A DNA stretch of 64,000 nt from Pseudomonas sp. 30_B (GCF_017491605.1 NZ_JAFGYY010000016.1:1-64000); one strand, 5' to 3'. Positions 41,884 through 52,263 are shown, numbered from the stretch's first letter. Program-made: numbers and translations. Notes: generated by a model not told the origin, from the sequence alone.

Positions 41884-44730
41884 ATGACGCTCACCCCCGA
41901 GATTCGCCCGGACATCGACGACGGCATCGACCGCAAGGTACTGGCACAGTTGCGCCAGCGCTTCCTGAAGGTCAATGCCGGCCGTCTGCGGCGCGCCAGC
42001 GAGGCGCTGTCCACGCGCCAGCAACTGGTGCTGAAGCTGCTGCCGCTGCTGCTGGACGTGAACCATCCGCTGCTGCCCGGCTATGTGTCGGCGGCCACCC
42101 CGGCGGGCCTCGCCAACTTCGTCCCGGACGACGAACTGCTCGCCGAAGCCCAGCGCCTGACCCGCTCCTTCACCTACAAGCCGCGCCGCGGCGACCCGCC
42201 GTTGCCGATCCACGGCCTGTTCCTGATGGGCAGCCTGGGCACCGTCGCCCAGGCCGAACAGAGCGACCTCGACCTGTGGGTCTGCCACGCCTCCGACCTT
42301 TCCCCGCAGGAGCTCGCCGAGCTGCAGCGTAAGTGCAGCCTGCTGGAACAGTGGGCCGCGACCCAGGGTGCGGAGGTGCATTGCTTCTTCATCGAGGCGC
42401 AGCGCTTCACCCAGGGCGCGCGCGATGCCCGCCTGACCTCCGACGACTGCGGCACCAGCCAGCACTACCTGCTGCTCGACGAGTTCTACCGCACCGCCAT
42501 CTGGCTCGGCGGGCGCACGCCGCTCTGGTGGCTGGTACCGGTCTATGAAGAAGGTCGCTACGCCGAATATTGCGAAACGCTGCTGAACAAACGCTTCGTC
42601 CGCGCCGACGAAGTGATCGACCTCGGCCACTTGGCGCGCATCCCGCCGGGCGAGTTCATCGGTGCGGGCATGTGGCAGCTGTTCAAGGGCATCGAGTCGC
42701 CCTACAAGTCGGTGCTCAAGCTGCTGCTCACCGAGGTCTATGCCAGCGAGCACCCGAACGGCGCCTGCCTGAGCCTGCGTTACAAGCAGGCGATCTACGC
42801 CGGCCGGCTGGACGAGGAAGAGCTCGACCCCTACGTGATGCTCTACCGCCGCTTGGAGGAATACCTCACCGCGCGTGGCGAGCGGGAGCGCCTGGAGCTG
42901 GTCCGCCGCTGCCTCTACCTGAAGGTTGGCAAGAAGCTCAGCCGCCCGCCCCGCCTGGGCCACAAGAGCTGGCAGCGCAAGCTGATGGAGCGCCTGTCCG
43001 CCGAATGGAACTGGGACAGCCGCACCTACGGCCTGCTCGACAGCCGCAGCCAGTGGAAAGTCCGCCAGGTGCTGCTGGAACGGCGCTCGCTGGTCAACGA
43101 ACTGACCCACAGCTACCGCTTCCTCTCCCAGTTCGCCCGCCTGCAACAGGCCGCCAGCGGAATCAACCCGCGCGACCTGAGCGTGCTCGGCCGTCGCCTG
43201 TACGCCGCCTTCGAGCGCAAGGCCGGCAAGGTCGAGTTCATCAACCCGGGCATCGCCCCCGACGTCGCCGAAGACATCCTCACCCTCGCCCAGTTGCCCG
43301 CCGAAGCCGGCAAGCCGCCCTCCTGGGCGCTGTTCAGCGGCAGCCTGGCGCGGCAGGAAATGCCCGACTTCGCCCCGCTGCGCCGCGCCCGCGACCTGAT
43401 GGAGCTGCTGGCCTGGAGTCACCGCAACGGCGTGATCGACGCCAGCACGCGCCTGTCCCTGCAACCGGGCGCCAGCGATCTCAACGAATTCGAACTGCAG
43501 AACCTGCTGGGCTGCCTGCAGCAGGCCTTCCCACTGCCGCTGGCCGAGGTGCCGGAAAGCGCCCTGCTGCGCAGCAGCGTGCCGGCGCAGACGCTGATCC
43601 TGGTGAATGTCGGCCTCGACCCGCTGCGCCAGCACAGCCAGATGAACGTACACATGACCACCGAGCGCACCGACTCGCTCGGCTACTCCGGCGTGCGCGA
43701 CAACCTGGTGCTGACCCTCGATCAGATCACCCTGAACAGCTGGAACGAACTGGTGGTCAGCCGCTTCGCCGGGCCCCATGCGCTGCTCGACTGCCTGCGC
43801 GATTTCCTCAACGGCCTGCCCACCGATGCCCCGCCGCCACGCCTGCTGGTGCGCTGCTTCTGCCGCAACCGCGCGGTGGCCATCGCCCAGCGCGTGGAAG
43901 ACCTGATCCGCGACGCCCACGGGCAGCTCGCCAGCGGACGCGGCGGGCGCTTCCTGCTGCAGGTGCAGCAGCACTTCCACCTGCTGCAACTGACTCCGGG
44001 CGAGGTCAGCCACCGGGTGGTGGAAGGTTTGCCGGCGCTGATCGAACACCTGGGCGACACCCAGCAGGACAACGGTTTCCTGCAACTGGACCGGCATGCA
44101 CTGGAAGGCGAGGACCTGGGACTGATCCTGCCGCTGGGCCGGGCCAATTGCGTGCAGGTGTTCTATCGCCTGGACGAGGGCAATGCCGAGATCAGCGTCC
44201 TCGACGAACGCAACGCACTCTGGCGCCGCCGCCAGTCCTACGACAGCGAGGAAAGCCTGCTGCTGCCGCTGCAACGCTTCCTGCAATCGGTGCAGTACCG
44301 GCGCAACGCACTGCTGCCGCTGCCCGACGGCCAGCGCACGGTGGGTGCGGAGATTCTCTTCTATGAGGTCCTGCCCAACGGCCACCAGCAGGCGCAGCGG
44401 ATCGAGCGACGCACCCCGGCACAGGCGCTGGTCCCGCTGCCGTACTACAACGTGCAGGCGATCATCGAACCGGGCGACGGGCAACGCGCGCGCACCACGC
44501 TGTACTGCAACCACCGCGAGTTCTCGGAACTTGAGTACGGCGACGGGCTGTTCCAGGCGGTGGCGCGGCACATCCTCGGCCAGCGCAGCGGCCAGGAGCG
44601 CTATCCCTGCTATATCACCGACCTCGACCTGTCGGCGATGCAGGAGGGCGGCGAGCTGCAGACGGTGCATTTCCTGCGTTACAAGCAGAGCCTGGAGCAG
44701 GCGCTGAACCGGGCGCTGGCCGAAGCCTGA
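41884..44730 (+). CDS. cyaA: Class I adenylate cyclase
   Basis: The product has 948 residues. The N-terminal catalytic half carries the nucleotidyltransferase-type site GLFLMGSLGTVAQAEQSDLDLWVCH, with the paired acids in DLDLW; the C-terminal half is regulatory. Other family segments are TPLWWLVPVYEEGRYAEY and YASEHPNGACLSLRYKQAIY. It makes cyclic AMP from ATP in the cytoplasm and is convergent with rnk. Confidence 0.93.
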   Translation: MTLTPEIRPDIDDGIDRKVLAQLRQRFLKVNAGRLRRASEALSTRQQLVLKLLPLLLDVNHPLLPGYVSAATPAGLANFVPDDELLAEAQRLTRSFTYKPRRGDPPLPIHGLFLMGSLGTVAQAEQSDLDLWVCHASDLSPQELAELQRKCSLLEQWAATQGAEVHCFFIEAQRFTQGARDARLTSDDCGTSQHYLLLDEFYRTAIWLGGRTPLWWLVPVYEEGRYAEYCETLLNKRFVRADEVIDLGHLARIPPGEFIGAGMWQLFKGIESPYKSVLKLLLTEVYASEHPNGACLSLRYKQAIYAGRLDEEELDPYVMLYRRLEEYLTARGERERLELVRRCLYLKVGKKLSRPPRLGHKSWQRKLMERLSAEWNWDSRTYGLLDSRSQWKVRQVLLERRSLVNELTHSYRFLSQFARLQQAASGINPRDLSVLGRRLYAAFERKAGKVEFINPGIAPDVAEDILTLAQLPAEAGKPPSWALFSGSLARQEMPDFAPLRRARDLMELLAWSHRNGVIDASTRLSLQPGASDLNEFELQNLLGCLQQAFPLPLAEVPESALLRSSVPAQTLILVNVGLDPLRQHSQMNVHMTTERTDSLGYSGVRDNLVLTLDQITLNSWNELVVSRFAGPHALLDCLRDFLNGLPTDAPPPRLLVRCFCRNRAVAIAQRVEDLIRDAHGQLASGRGGRFLLQVQQHFHLLQLTPGEVSHRVVEGLPALIEHLGDTQQDNGFLQLDRHALEGEDLGLILPLGRANCVQVFYRLDEGNAEISVLDERNALWRRRQSYDSEESLLLPLQRFLQSVQYRRNALLPLPDGQRTVGAEILFYEVLPNGHQQAQRIERRTPAQALVPLPYYNVQAIIEPGDGQRARTTLYCNHREFSELEYGDGLFQAVARHILGQRSGQERYPCYITDLDLSAMQEGGELQTVHFLRYKQSLEQALNRALAEA

Positions 44731-44776
44731 ACGGCCACGCCAAGCACCCGGTGGAGGGGGCTTGCGGGGCGGCGGA

Positions 44777-45181
44777 TCAGCGATCGTAGTCGCCGGCGGC
44801 CTCGGGCTGGTACTCCACTTCCAGCAGGGTCAGCTTCAGCGTCTTGCCGCTGGGCGCCGGCCAGTCGATGCTCTGCCCGGTGGTCAGCCCCAGCAGCGCG
44901 GTGCCCACCGGCGCCAGGATCGAGACCTTGCCTTCACCGCCGGCATCGGCCGGATAGACCAGCGTCAGGTGATATTCCTTGCCGCTGCCTTCCTCGCGGC
45001 AGCGCACGGTGGAGTTCATCGTGACCACGCCCGGCGGTACCTCGTTATGGCCAACGACCGTGGCACGGGCCAGTTCGGCCTCCAGTGCCTCGGCAGCGGG
45101 ACCGTACTCATCCAGGCTGTCGAGCAGGCGCTCCAGACGTTGCAGGTCGAGTCGGGTAACGGTGATGGGTGTCGTGGTCAT
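44777..45181 (-). CDS. rnk: Nucleoside diphosphate kinase regulator, GreA/GreB C-terminal fold
   Basis: The product has 134 residues from the ATG at 45181 (MTTTPITVTRLDLQRLERLL). A short N-terminal coiled coil is followed by the GreA/GreB-type C-terminal domain (VTMNSTVRCREEGSGKEYHLTLVYP, ISILAPVGTALLGLTTGQ-like). Rnk binds RNA polymerase and influences nucleoside diphosphate kinase levels. Its place next to cyaA is as in P. aeruginosa. Confidence 0.9.
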   Translation of the reverse strand: MTTTPITVTRLDLQRLERLLDSLDEYGPAAEALEAELARATVVGHNEVPPGVVTMNSTVRCREEGSGKEYHLTLVYPADAGGEGKVSILAPVGTALLGLTTGQSIDWPAPSGKTLKLTLLEVEYQPEAAGDYDR

Positions 45182-45290
45182 GATGGTTGGCAGTCTCCTT
45201 ACAGGAGAGCCCCGGACGCTCGCGCGTTCGGGGCCCTGGGTCAATCTCGTGTGAAAGCTCGTGTTGAAGCGATCGGGTTTTCGAAAAATG

Positions 45291-45318
45291 AAAAACCCCG
45301 CCCTAAGGCGGGGTTTTT
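45291..45318. terminator. Bidirectional hairpin terminator between rnk and the DUF1289 gene
   Basis: AAAAACCCCGCC and GGCGGGGTTTTT pair with runs of A and T on either side. It most likely ends the cyaY-DUF1289 transcript on the minus strand, upstream of rnk. Confidence 0.8.
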
Positions 45319-45360
45319 CCGGACACTAACACAGCACAGAAAATAAGCAACACCAACCCG

Positions 45361-45567
45361 TCACCACTTCGGCGAGCGGTTGTTTCGGCGCTTTTCGCAG
45401 TCCGCCAGGATCGCCCGGCGTCGCTCGCCGTCCGCCTTACCCCACTCCAGGATCTCGCTCAGGGTGCGGCCGCAGCCGAGGCAGATGTCCGCCTCGTCCA
45501 GGCAGCATTGCCGGCAGCAGGGCGAGGCGACGCTCGCCTGCGGCTCAGATGCCGGGGAAGTCGACAT
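45361..45567 (-). CDS. DUF1289 protein, small Cys-rich
   Basis: The product has 68 residues from the ATG at 45567. The cysteines SPCCRQCCLDEADICLGCGRTLSEILEW fit the DUF1289 pattern, a likely metal-binding site. Its start overlaps the end of cyaY by 23 bp, so the two are probably coupled. Sharing a transcript with frataxin hints at a metal or iron-sulfur role, which is inference. Confidence 0.82.
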   Translation of the reverse strand: MSTSPASEPQASVASPCCRQCCLDEADICLGCGRTLSEILEWGKADGERRRAILADCEKRRNNRSPKW

Positions 45568-45880
45568 CCTCGCCCGCCTGTTCCAGCGTCGCGCGGTTGA
45601 GCAGCGCGCCCAGCGGCTCGCGGGTGCTGTCGCTGATCCACAGCGAACCGGATTCGTCATAGTCGAAGTGGAAGCCGCCGGAGCGCGCCGCCACCCACAG
45701 CTGGCGAAGGGCCGGCTGGCGACTGAGGATCAGCTGGGTGCCATTCTCGAAGCGCACCGTCAGCACGCCGCTGGAGTTCTCCAGGTCAACATCCAGGTCG
45801 CTGTCATCGAAAGCGTCCTCCACCGTTACCTGTACGGCATCCACCAGGTCGTGGAAGCGGGCTTCGCTCAAAGTGCTCAT
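45545..45880 (-). CDS. cyaY: Frataxin homolog
   Basis: The product has 111 residues. The N-terminal helix FHDLVDAVQVTVEDAFDDSDLDVDLE supplies the acidic ridge that binds iron, followed by the beta sheet (LTVRFENGTQLILSRQPALRQLWVAARSGGFHFDYD). It modulates iron-sulfur cluster assembly. Its start codon overlaps the stop of an AraC-family gene by 4 bp, an unusual partner for cyaY. Confidence 0.92.
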   Translation of the reverse strand: MSTLSEARFHDLVDAVQVTVEDAFDDSDLDVDLENSSGVLTVRFENGTQLILSRQPALRQLWVAARSGGFHFDYDESGSLWISDSTREPLGALLNRATLEQAGEDVDFPGI

Positions 45881-46938
45881 GCATCGTCCTCGGGATCGGT
45901 CAAAGGCGTCAGTTTACGCCGGTATTGGCCCAGACTCTGCCCCGTCCAGCGCCGGAATGCACGGGCGAGCGAGCCGGCCTCGCTGAAACCGAGCAGATAG
46001 GCGATGTCGGCGCTGTCCAGCGCCGGGTCGCGCAGATAATGCAGCACCAGCTGCTGGCGGGTTTCGTCCACCAGTTGGCTGAACGACAGGCCGGTGTCAC
46101 GCAGGCGGCGCTGCAGGGTACGCGGGCTCAGGGCGAGCATCTGCGACAGGCGTTCGAGGTCCGCGCCCTGTTCCGGCAACTGGCGCGCCAGTTCCAGACG
46201 GGCGCGGTCGAGCACGTTGTCGCCCTTGTTGATCTCCGCCAGCAGCCGCTCGGCGTAGGCATCCAGGGTGCGCCGCACCTGGGCGTCGGCCTGGGCCAGC
46301 GGCAGACTCAGCAGGCGCCTCGGAAAAACCAGCGCGTTGTCCGGCTGATCGAACAGCACCGGGCAACGGAAGATGCGTTCGTGCTCGCGGGTGTCCGCCG
46401 GTGCACTGTGGCGGAAGCGAACCTCGAACGGCGCCTCGTCCACGCCGCTGACCCAATGGCCGAAGCTGACCCAGCCGGCCAGCGTCTCTTCGCTCATCTG
46501 TCGCTGCTGTTGCGGCAGCAAGGGCTCCCAACTGTGCCTCACCAGCGGCTCGCAGCCCGCGCGCGGCGGCTCGTCGGCCAGGTCGACACGGCCCAGGTTG
46601 CCTACCAGCGCGGCGTAGCGCGCCTGGCGGTGCAGGGCATCGGCGAGGGTCGCGCAGCTCATGATCAGGTAGCCCAGCACGCCGTAGTAGCCGGGGCGCA
46701 CCGCTTCGCCCAGGTGCAGGCCAAGGTTGTCGTCGCCGCTCAGCCGCACGCCGGCGCCCACCAGTTCCAGATAGGCACTGGCGGCGATGCGCTGGTCGCG
46801 CTGGATGAGGATCGAGGGGGCCAGGTGCACCGTCGCCAGCAGCCGCGCCGGATCAACACCCTGGCGCTGCAGATGCTCCACCAGGCCCTGCAGGTAGGCC
46901 ACCGACACCGAACTGGGCAGGGGATCGCAATAGTCCAT
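45877..46938 (-). CDS. AraC-family regulator
   Basis: The product has 353 residues from the ATG at 46938 (MDYCDPLPSSVSVAYLQGL). An Arabinose_bd/OruR-type N-terminal domain is followed by a C-terminal double HTH (LSQMLALSPRTLQRRLRDTGLSFSQLVDETR, then SADIAYLLGFSEAGSLARAFRRWTGQSLGQYRR). Targets are unknown. It is divergent from lppL and overlaps cyaY by 4 bp at its end. Confidence 0.87.
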   Translation of the reverse strand: MDYCDPLPSSVSVAYLQGLVEHLQRQGVDPARLLATVHLAPSILIQRDQRIAASAYLELVGAGVRLSGDDNLGLHLGEAVRPGYYGVLGYLIMSCATLADALHRQARYAALVGNLGRVDLADEPPRAGCEPLVRHSWEPLLPQQQRQMSEETLAGWVSFGHWVSGVDEAPFEVRFRHSAPADTREHERIFRCPVLFDQPDNALVFPRRLLSLPLAQADAQVRRTLDAYAERLLAEINKGDNVLDRARLELARQLPEQGADLERLSQMLALSPRTLQRRLRDTGLSFSQLVDETRQQLVLHYLRDPALDSADIAYLLGFSEAGSLARAFRRWTGQSLGQYRRKLTPLTDPEDDA

Positions 46939-47091
46939 CGGCACGTCCGTTTTTTGCCCGCAATCATAGGGCCAGTTGTCCGCCCGGCGCGAGCCGCAAG
47001 CCCCGCCAGGCGGGAGCCCGCTTGAATAGGCAAGCCGGCGGGGGGCCGGTATACTCCGGTCCAATTGACGCTTTATTACAAGGATTCCGCC

Positions 47092-47232
47092 ATGAAGCGA
47101 CTGCTGCTTCCCTTCGTCGCGCTGGCCGTGCTGACCGCCGCGCTGGCCGGCTGTGGCCAGAAAGGCCCGCTGTACCTGCCGGACGACGAGAAGGCCAAGA
47201 GCGAACACAGCAAGGACCGCTACGGTCTCTGA
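47092..47232 (+). CDS. lppL: Small lipoprotein LppL (LptM-like)
   Basis: The product has 46 residues. AAGGA precedes the ATG. The lipoprotein signal MKRLLLPFVALAVLTAALAGC ends in a lipobox, and the next residues GQKGPLYLP are the hallmark of the YifL/LptM family. E. coli LptM assists maturation of the LPS transporter LptD. It lies 11 bp before lysA. Confidence 0.92.
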   Translation: MKRLLLPFVALAVLTAALAGCGQKGPLYLPDDEKAKSEHSKDRYGL

Positions 47233-47243
47233 GGGCAGCTCCC

Positions 47244-48491
<1,248 letters not shown>

Positions 48492-48504
48492 GGCCGAGAC
48501 GACG

Positions 48505-49335
48505 ATGCTTCTGCGCTTTACCAAGATGCATGGGCTGGGTAATGACTTCATGGTCCTGGACCTGGTCAGCCAGCACGCCCATGTGCAACCGCGCCATGTG
48601 AAACAGTGGGGCGACCGCAATTTCGGGGTCGGTTTCGATCAACTGCTGATCGTCGAGCCGCCGAGCACGCCGGAGGCGGACTTCCGCTACCGCATCTTCA
48701 ACTGCGATGGCACCGAGGTCGAACAGTGCGGCAACGGCGCGCGCTGCTTCGCCCGCTTCGTGGTCGACAAGCGCCTGACGGTGAAGAAGACCATCCGTGT
48801 GGAAACCAAGGGCGGGATGATCGAGTTGACCCTGACCAACGATGGCCAGGTCACGGTCAACATGGGCGCACCGCGCCTGGCGCCCGAGCAGGTGCCGTTC
48901 CAGGCCGACGCCGAGGCACTGAGCTACCCCGTCGAGGTGGACGGCCAGCGTTTCGACCTCGCCGCGATCTCCATGGGCAACCCCCACGGCGTATTGCGCG
49001 TGGGTGACGTGGACAGCGCACCGGTACGTACCCTGGGGCCGAAACTGGAAATCCACGAGAGCTTCCCGCAGAAGGCCAACATCGGCTTCCTGCAGGTGGT
49101 GAACCCGAACCAGGCGCGCCTGCGCGTCTGGGAGCGCGGCGTCGGCGAGACGCTGGCCTGCGGCACCGGCGCCTGCGCCGCCGCGGTCGCCGGCATCCGC
49201 CAGGGCTGGCTGCAATCGCCGGTACAGATCGAGCTTCCCGGCGGACGGTTGTCCATCGAGTGGGCAGGACCGGGTCAGCCCGTTATGATGACCGGGCCCG
49301 CGGTGCGGGTGTTCGAAGGCCAGGTACGTCTATAA
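48505..49335 (+). CDS. dapF: Diaminopimelate epimerase
   Basis: The product has 276 residues. It converts LL- to meso-diaminopimelate. The two catalytic cysteines are in VEQCGNGARCFARF and ETLACGTGACAAAV; the N-terminus MLLRFTKMHGLGNDFMVLD is typical. It sits 13 bp after lysA in the same transcript. Confidence 0.96.
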   Translation: MLLRFTKMHGLGNDFMVLDLVSQHAHVQPRHVKQWGDRNFGVGFDQLLIVEPPSTPEADFRYRIFNCDGTEVEQCGNGARCFARFVVDKRLTVKKTIRVETKGGMIELTLTNDGQVTVNMGAPRLAPEQVPFQADAEALSYPVEVDGQRFDLAAISMGNPHGVLRVGDVDSAPVRTLGPKLEIHESFPQKANIGFLQVVNPNQARLRVWERGVGETLACGTGACAAAVAGIRQGWLQSPVQIELPGGRLSIEWAGPGQPVMMTGPAVRVFEGQVRL

Positions 49336-49387
49336 GGCCTGTTTCCAACGCCGCATGAACCGGCGCAGGCAATAAACCGGGACGCTT

Positions 49388-50089
49388 ATGACCGATACTC
49401 CGCAGGAACCCACCGTTACCCTCGAAGCCGACCAGGTTGCCGACTATCTCCGTCGGCACCCGGAGTTCTTCGTCGACCATGACGAGCTGATCCCGGAGAT
49501 GCGCATTCCGCACCAGCCGGGCGATGCCGTGTCGCTGGTGGAGCGCCAGGTGCGCCTGCTGCGCGAGCGCAACATCGAGATGCGCCATCGGCTGTCGCAA
49601 CTGATGGACGTGGCCCGCGACAACGACCGGCTGTTCGACAAGACCCGCCGCCTGGTGCTCGACCTGCTCGACGCCACCAGTCTCGAGGAAATCGTCAGCA
49701 CCGTCGAAGACAGCCTGCGCCACGAATTCCTCGTGCCCTTCGTCAGCCTGATCCTGTTCAGCGACAACAACCTGCCGGTGGGCCGCTCGGTGAGCAGCGC
49801 CGAGGCGCACCAGGCCATCGGTGGCCTGCTGTCGGGCGGCAAGACCGTCTGCGGCGTGCTGCGCCCCCACGAGCTGGCGTTCCTGTTCTGCGAAGATGAA
49901 CGCGAGCAGGTCGGCTCCGCCGCCGTGGTGCCGCTGACCTTCCAGGGCCTGCACGGCGTGCTGGCGATCGGCAGCCCCGATCCGCAGCACTACAAGAGCT
50001 CGCTGGGCACCCTGTTCCTCGGCTACGTCGCCGAAGTCCTCGCGCGAACCCTGCCACGCTTCTCCACGCCGCTGCGGTCGGTGCGCTAG
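49388..50089 (+). CDS. DUF484 protein
   Basis: The product has 233 residues. It has the family arrangement seen between dapF and xerC in many gammaproteobacteria: an N-terminal helical part (VADYLRRHPEFFVDHDELIPEM ... VSLVERQVRLLRERNIEMRHRL, a coiled coil) and a GAF-like C-terminal domain (SAAVVPLTFQGLHGVLAIGSPDPQHY). Function is not established. Confidence 0.88.
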   Translation: MTDTPQEPTVTLEADQVADYLRRHPEFFVDHDELIPEMRIPHQPGDAVSLVERQVRLLRERNIEMRHRLSQLMDVARDNDRLFDKTRRLVLDLLDATSLEEIVSTVEDSLRHEFLVPFVSLILFSDNNLPVGRSVSSAEAHQAIGGLLSGGKTVCGVLRPHELAFLFCEDEREQVGSAAVVPLTFQGLHGVLAIGSPDPQHYKSSLGTLFLGYVAEVLARTLPRFSTPLRSVR

Positions 50090-50171
50090 CGCGAAGCCGC
50101 AAGCTATAAGCTGCAAGCCGTAAGCGGTCGCAGTAAGGTGGGAGCGGCGCTTTTCACTTGGAGCTTGTCGC

Positions 50172-51089
50172 TTGACGCTTGACGCTGGCATCAATGCCTA
50201 CCTGGAACACCTGCGCAGTGAGCGCCAGGTGTCCGCTCACACGCTCGACGGCTACCGCCGCGACCTGACGCGCCTGGCCACACTCTGCGAAAAATCCTCG
50301 ATCAGCGACTGGCCGGCGTTGCAGGTGCGCGAGCTGCGCCTTTTCGTCGCCCGCCTGCACCAGCAAGGTCTCGCCAGTCGTAGCCTGGCGCGCTTGCTGT
50401 CGGCCACCCGCGGGCTGTTCCAGTACCTGATTCGCGAAGGCCGCTGCCGGCACAACCCGGCCGACGGTCTCTCCGCCCCCAAGGGCGCGCGCAAGCTGCC
50501 GCGTACCCTCGACACCGACCGCACCGCGCAACTGCTCGACGGTGGCGTCGAGGACGACTTCATCGCCCGCCGCGACCAGGCCATGCTGGAGCTGTTCTAC
50601 TCCTCCGGCCTGCGCCTGTCAGAACTGGTCGGCCTCGATCTGGAGTGGCTCGATTTGAAGGACGGCCTGGTGCGCGTGCACGGCAAGGGCAACAAGGTCC
50701 GCGAACTGCCGGTAGGCCGCGCGGCGCGGCAGGCCATCGAAGCCTGGCTGCCCTTGCGCGCACTCGCCTCGCCACAAGACAACGCGGTGTTCATCGGCCG
50801 CAGCGGCAAACGCCTGACGCCGCGCGCCATCCAGCTGCGGGTGCGCGAAGCCGGCGTACGCGAGCTCGGCCAGCACCTGCACCCGCACATGCTGCGGCAC
50901 TCCTTCGCCAGCCACATGCTGGAGTCGTCGCAGGACCTGCGTGCCGTACAGGAGCTGCTCGGCCATGCCGACATCGCCACCACGCAGATCTACACCCACC
51001 TGGATTTCCAACACCTCGCCTCGGTCTACGACCAGGCGCACCCGCGGGCTCGCCGCAAGCACGACGGCGAGCCGGGAGCTGAAGAATGA
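50172..51089 (+). CDS. xerC: Tyrosine recombinase XerC
   Basis: The product has 305 residues if it starts at the TTG at 50172, which has GGAG 8 bases upstream. The N-terminal SAM-like domain (YLEHLRSERQVSAHTLDGYRRDL) is followed by the catalytic domain with R in SSGLRLSELVGLD, K in HGKGNKVRELP, HMLRHSFASHML, LGHADIATTQIYTHLD with the tyrosine nucleophile. XerC with XerD resolves chromosome dimers at dif. The region before the start is built of repeated CTTGACGC-like words, which makes the exact start uncertain. Confidence 0.93.
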   Translation: MTLDAGINAYLEHLRSERQVSAHTLDGYRRDLTRLATLCEKSSISDWPALQVRELRLFVARLHQQGLASRSLARLLSATRGLFQYLIREGRCRHNPADGLSAPKGARKLPRTLDTDRTAQLLDGGVEDDFIARRDQAMLELFYSSGLRLSELVGLDLEWLDLKDGLVRVHGKGNKVRELPVGRAARQAIEAWLPLRALASPQDNAVFIGRSGKRLTPRAIQLRVREAGVRELGQHLHPHMLRHSFASHMLESSQDLRAVQELLGHADIATTQIYTHLDFQHLASVYDQAHPRARRKHDGEPGAEE

Positions 51090-51778
51090 ATATCCGTCTG
51101 GTCACCTTTGACCTCGATGACACGCTGTGGGACGTCGCCCCGGTGATGAACAGTGCGGAGGCCACCCTGCGCGAATGGCTGGCGGTGAATGCCGCACGGC
51201 TCGGCCCGGTACCCATCGAACACCTGTGGGCAATACGCTCGCGGCTGATGGAGCAGGACCCGATGCTCAGGCATCGCCTGAGCGAACTGCGCCGGCGCAT
51301 CCTGTTCCACGCGCTGCTCGACGCCGGTTATCCACAGGCTGAGGCAAGCGAGCTGGCCGAAGCCGGTTTCCAGGCCTTCCTCCACGCAAGGCACCAGGTG
51401 GCGCTGTTCCCCGAGGTGCATCCAACGCTGGAACGGCTGGCCAACCAGTTCATCCTCGGTGTGCTCACCAACGGCAATGCCGACGTGCGCCGGCTGGGGC
51501 TGGCCGACTACTTCCAGTTCGCCCTGTGTGCGGAAGAGCTGGGCGTCGGCAAGCCGGACCCGCATCCGTTCCGGGAAGCGCTCAAGCGCGGTGGGGTGGC
51601 GGCGGAGCAGGCGGTGCACATCGGCGATCATCCCAGCGACGACATCGCCGGCGCACGGCGCGCGGGGATGAAGGCGATCTGGTTCAACCCGGGGCGCAAG
51701 GACTGGGAGGGTGAAGAAGCACCCAGCGCGATCATCCATAACCTGGCGGAGTTGCCGGGGGTTCTGGCACGCCTGTAG
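51086..51778 (+). CDS. HAD-superfamily hydrolase
   Basis: The product has 230 residues. HAD motif I is FDLDDTLWD, motif II LTNGNAD, motif III lysine in GVGKPDPHPF, and motif IV HIGDHPSDDIAGA. It resembles YigB/PA5281-type phosphatases. The start overlaps xerC by 4 bp (ATGA). The stop codon TAG lies in a REP palindrome. Confidence 0.9.
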   Translation: MNIRLVTFDLDDTLWDVAPVMNSAEATLREWLAVNAARLGPVPIEHLWAIRSRLMEQDPMLRHRLSELRRRILFHALLDAGYPQAEASELAEAGFQAFLHARHQVALFPEVHPTLERLANQFILGVLTNGNADVRRLGLADYFQFALCAEELGVGKPDPHPFREALKRGGVAAEQAVHIGDHPSDDIAGARRAGMKAIWFNPGRKDWEGEEAPSAIIHNLAELPGVLARL

Positions 51779-51845
51779 GAGCGGACTCCGTCCGCGATAG
51801 GTCCGCATCGCGCCGGATGCCATCGCGGACGGAGTCCGCTCCTAC
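51775..51845. repeat. REP-type palindrome pair (family 3)
   Basis: GTAGGAGCGGACTCCGTCCG and its inverted copy enclose a short GC-rich centre. A diverged relative lies at 62798-62863. Its first bases provide the stop codon of the HAD gene. Confidence 0.8.
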
Positions 51846-51878
51846 GCACAAGACAGGCCGCCCCAACAAAGGGCCATG

Positions 51879-51920
51879 AAAAAGCCCCGCCACTCCCTCT
51901 CGGGAATGGCGGGGCTTTTT
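51879..51920. terminator. Bidirectional terminator between the HAD gene and sutA
   Basis: AAAAAGCCCCGCCA and TGGCGGGGCTTTTT form a strong hairpin with an A run on one side and a T run on the other, between convergent genes. Confidence 0.85.
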
Positions 51921-51936
51921 CATGTCGCGTCGGATA

Positions 51937-52263
51937 TCAGATAGGGCGGCTGCCGTATTTGCTATCCGGCTTCTTGGGCGGATCGGCGACCACGTTGGGC
52001 TCGATCTCCTGCACCTTGCCGCCACGATTGAGGAACTCCTCCATCGCCTTGGCCAGGGCATCGCGTTCCTTCTGCTTGGCTTCGACCGAGGGCAGTTCCT
52101 CTTCCTCTACCGCGGCCTTGGCTTTCTTGCCGCCACCGGAAGAAGAAGGGGCTTCATCCCCATCGCTGCCTTCGGCTTCGCCATCGTCAGCCGCGGCGAG
52201 TTCCTCGCCATCGTCCTCGTCGGCGCCGTCCAGCTCGTCCTGTTCCAGTTCTTCGTCGCTCAT
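51937..52263 (-). CDS. sutA: SutA, RNA polymerase-binding regulator of slow growth
   Basis: The product has 108 residues. The very acidic, low-complexity N-terminal half (MSDEELEQDELDGADEDDGE, and onward) and the conserved C-terminal half (PSVEAKQKERDALAKAMEEF, NRGGKVQEIEPNVV, DPPKKPDSKYGSRPI) match P. aeruginosa SutA as I recall it, which binds RNA polymerase and alters transcription in slowly growing cells. The acidic part is likely disordered. Confidence 0.9.
   Translation of the reverse strand: MSDEELEQDELDGADEDDGEELAAADDGEAEGSDGDEAPSSSGGGKKAKAAVEEEELPSVEAKQKERDALAKAMEEFLNRGGKVQEIEPNVVADPPKKPDSKYGSRPI

Noticed and set aside
51937..52263. sutA reading frame as a low-complexity artefact
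   Set aside because: The acidic N-terminus looks like chance sequence, but the C-terminal half matches SutA closely as remembered, so it was kept as a gene.
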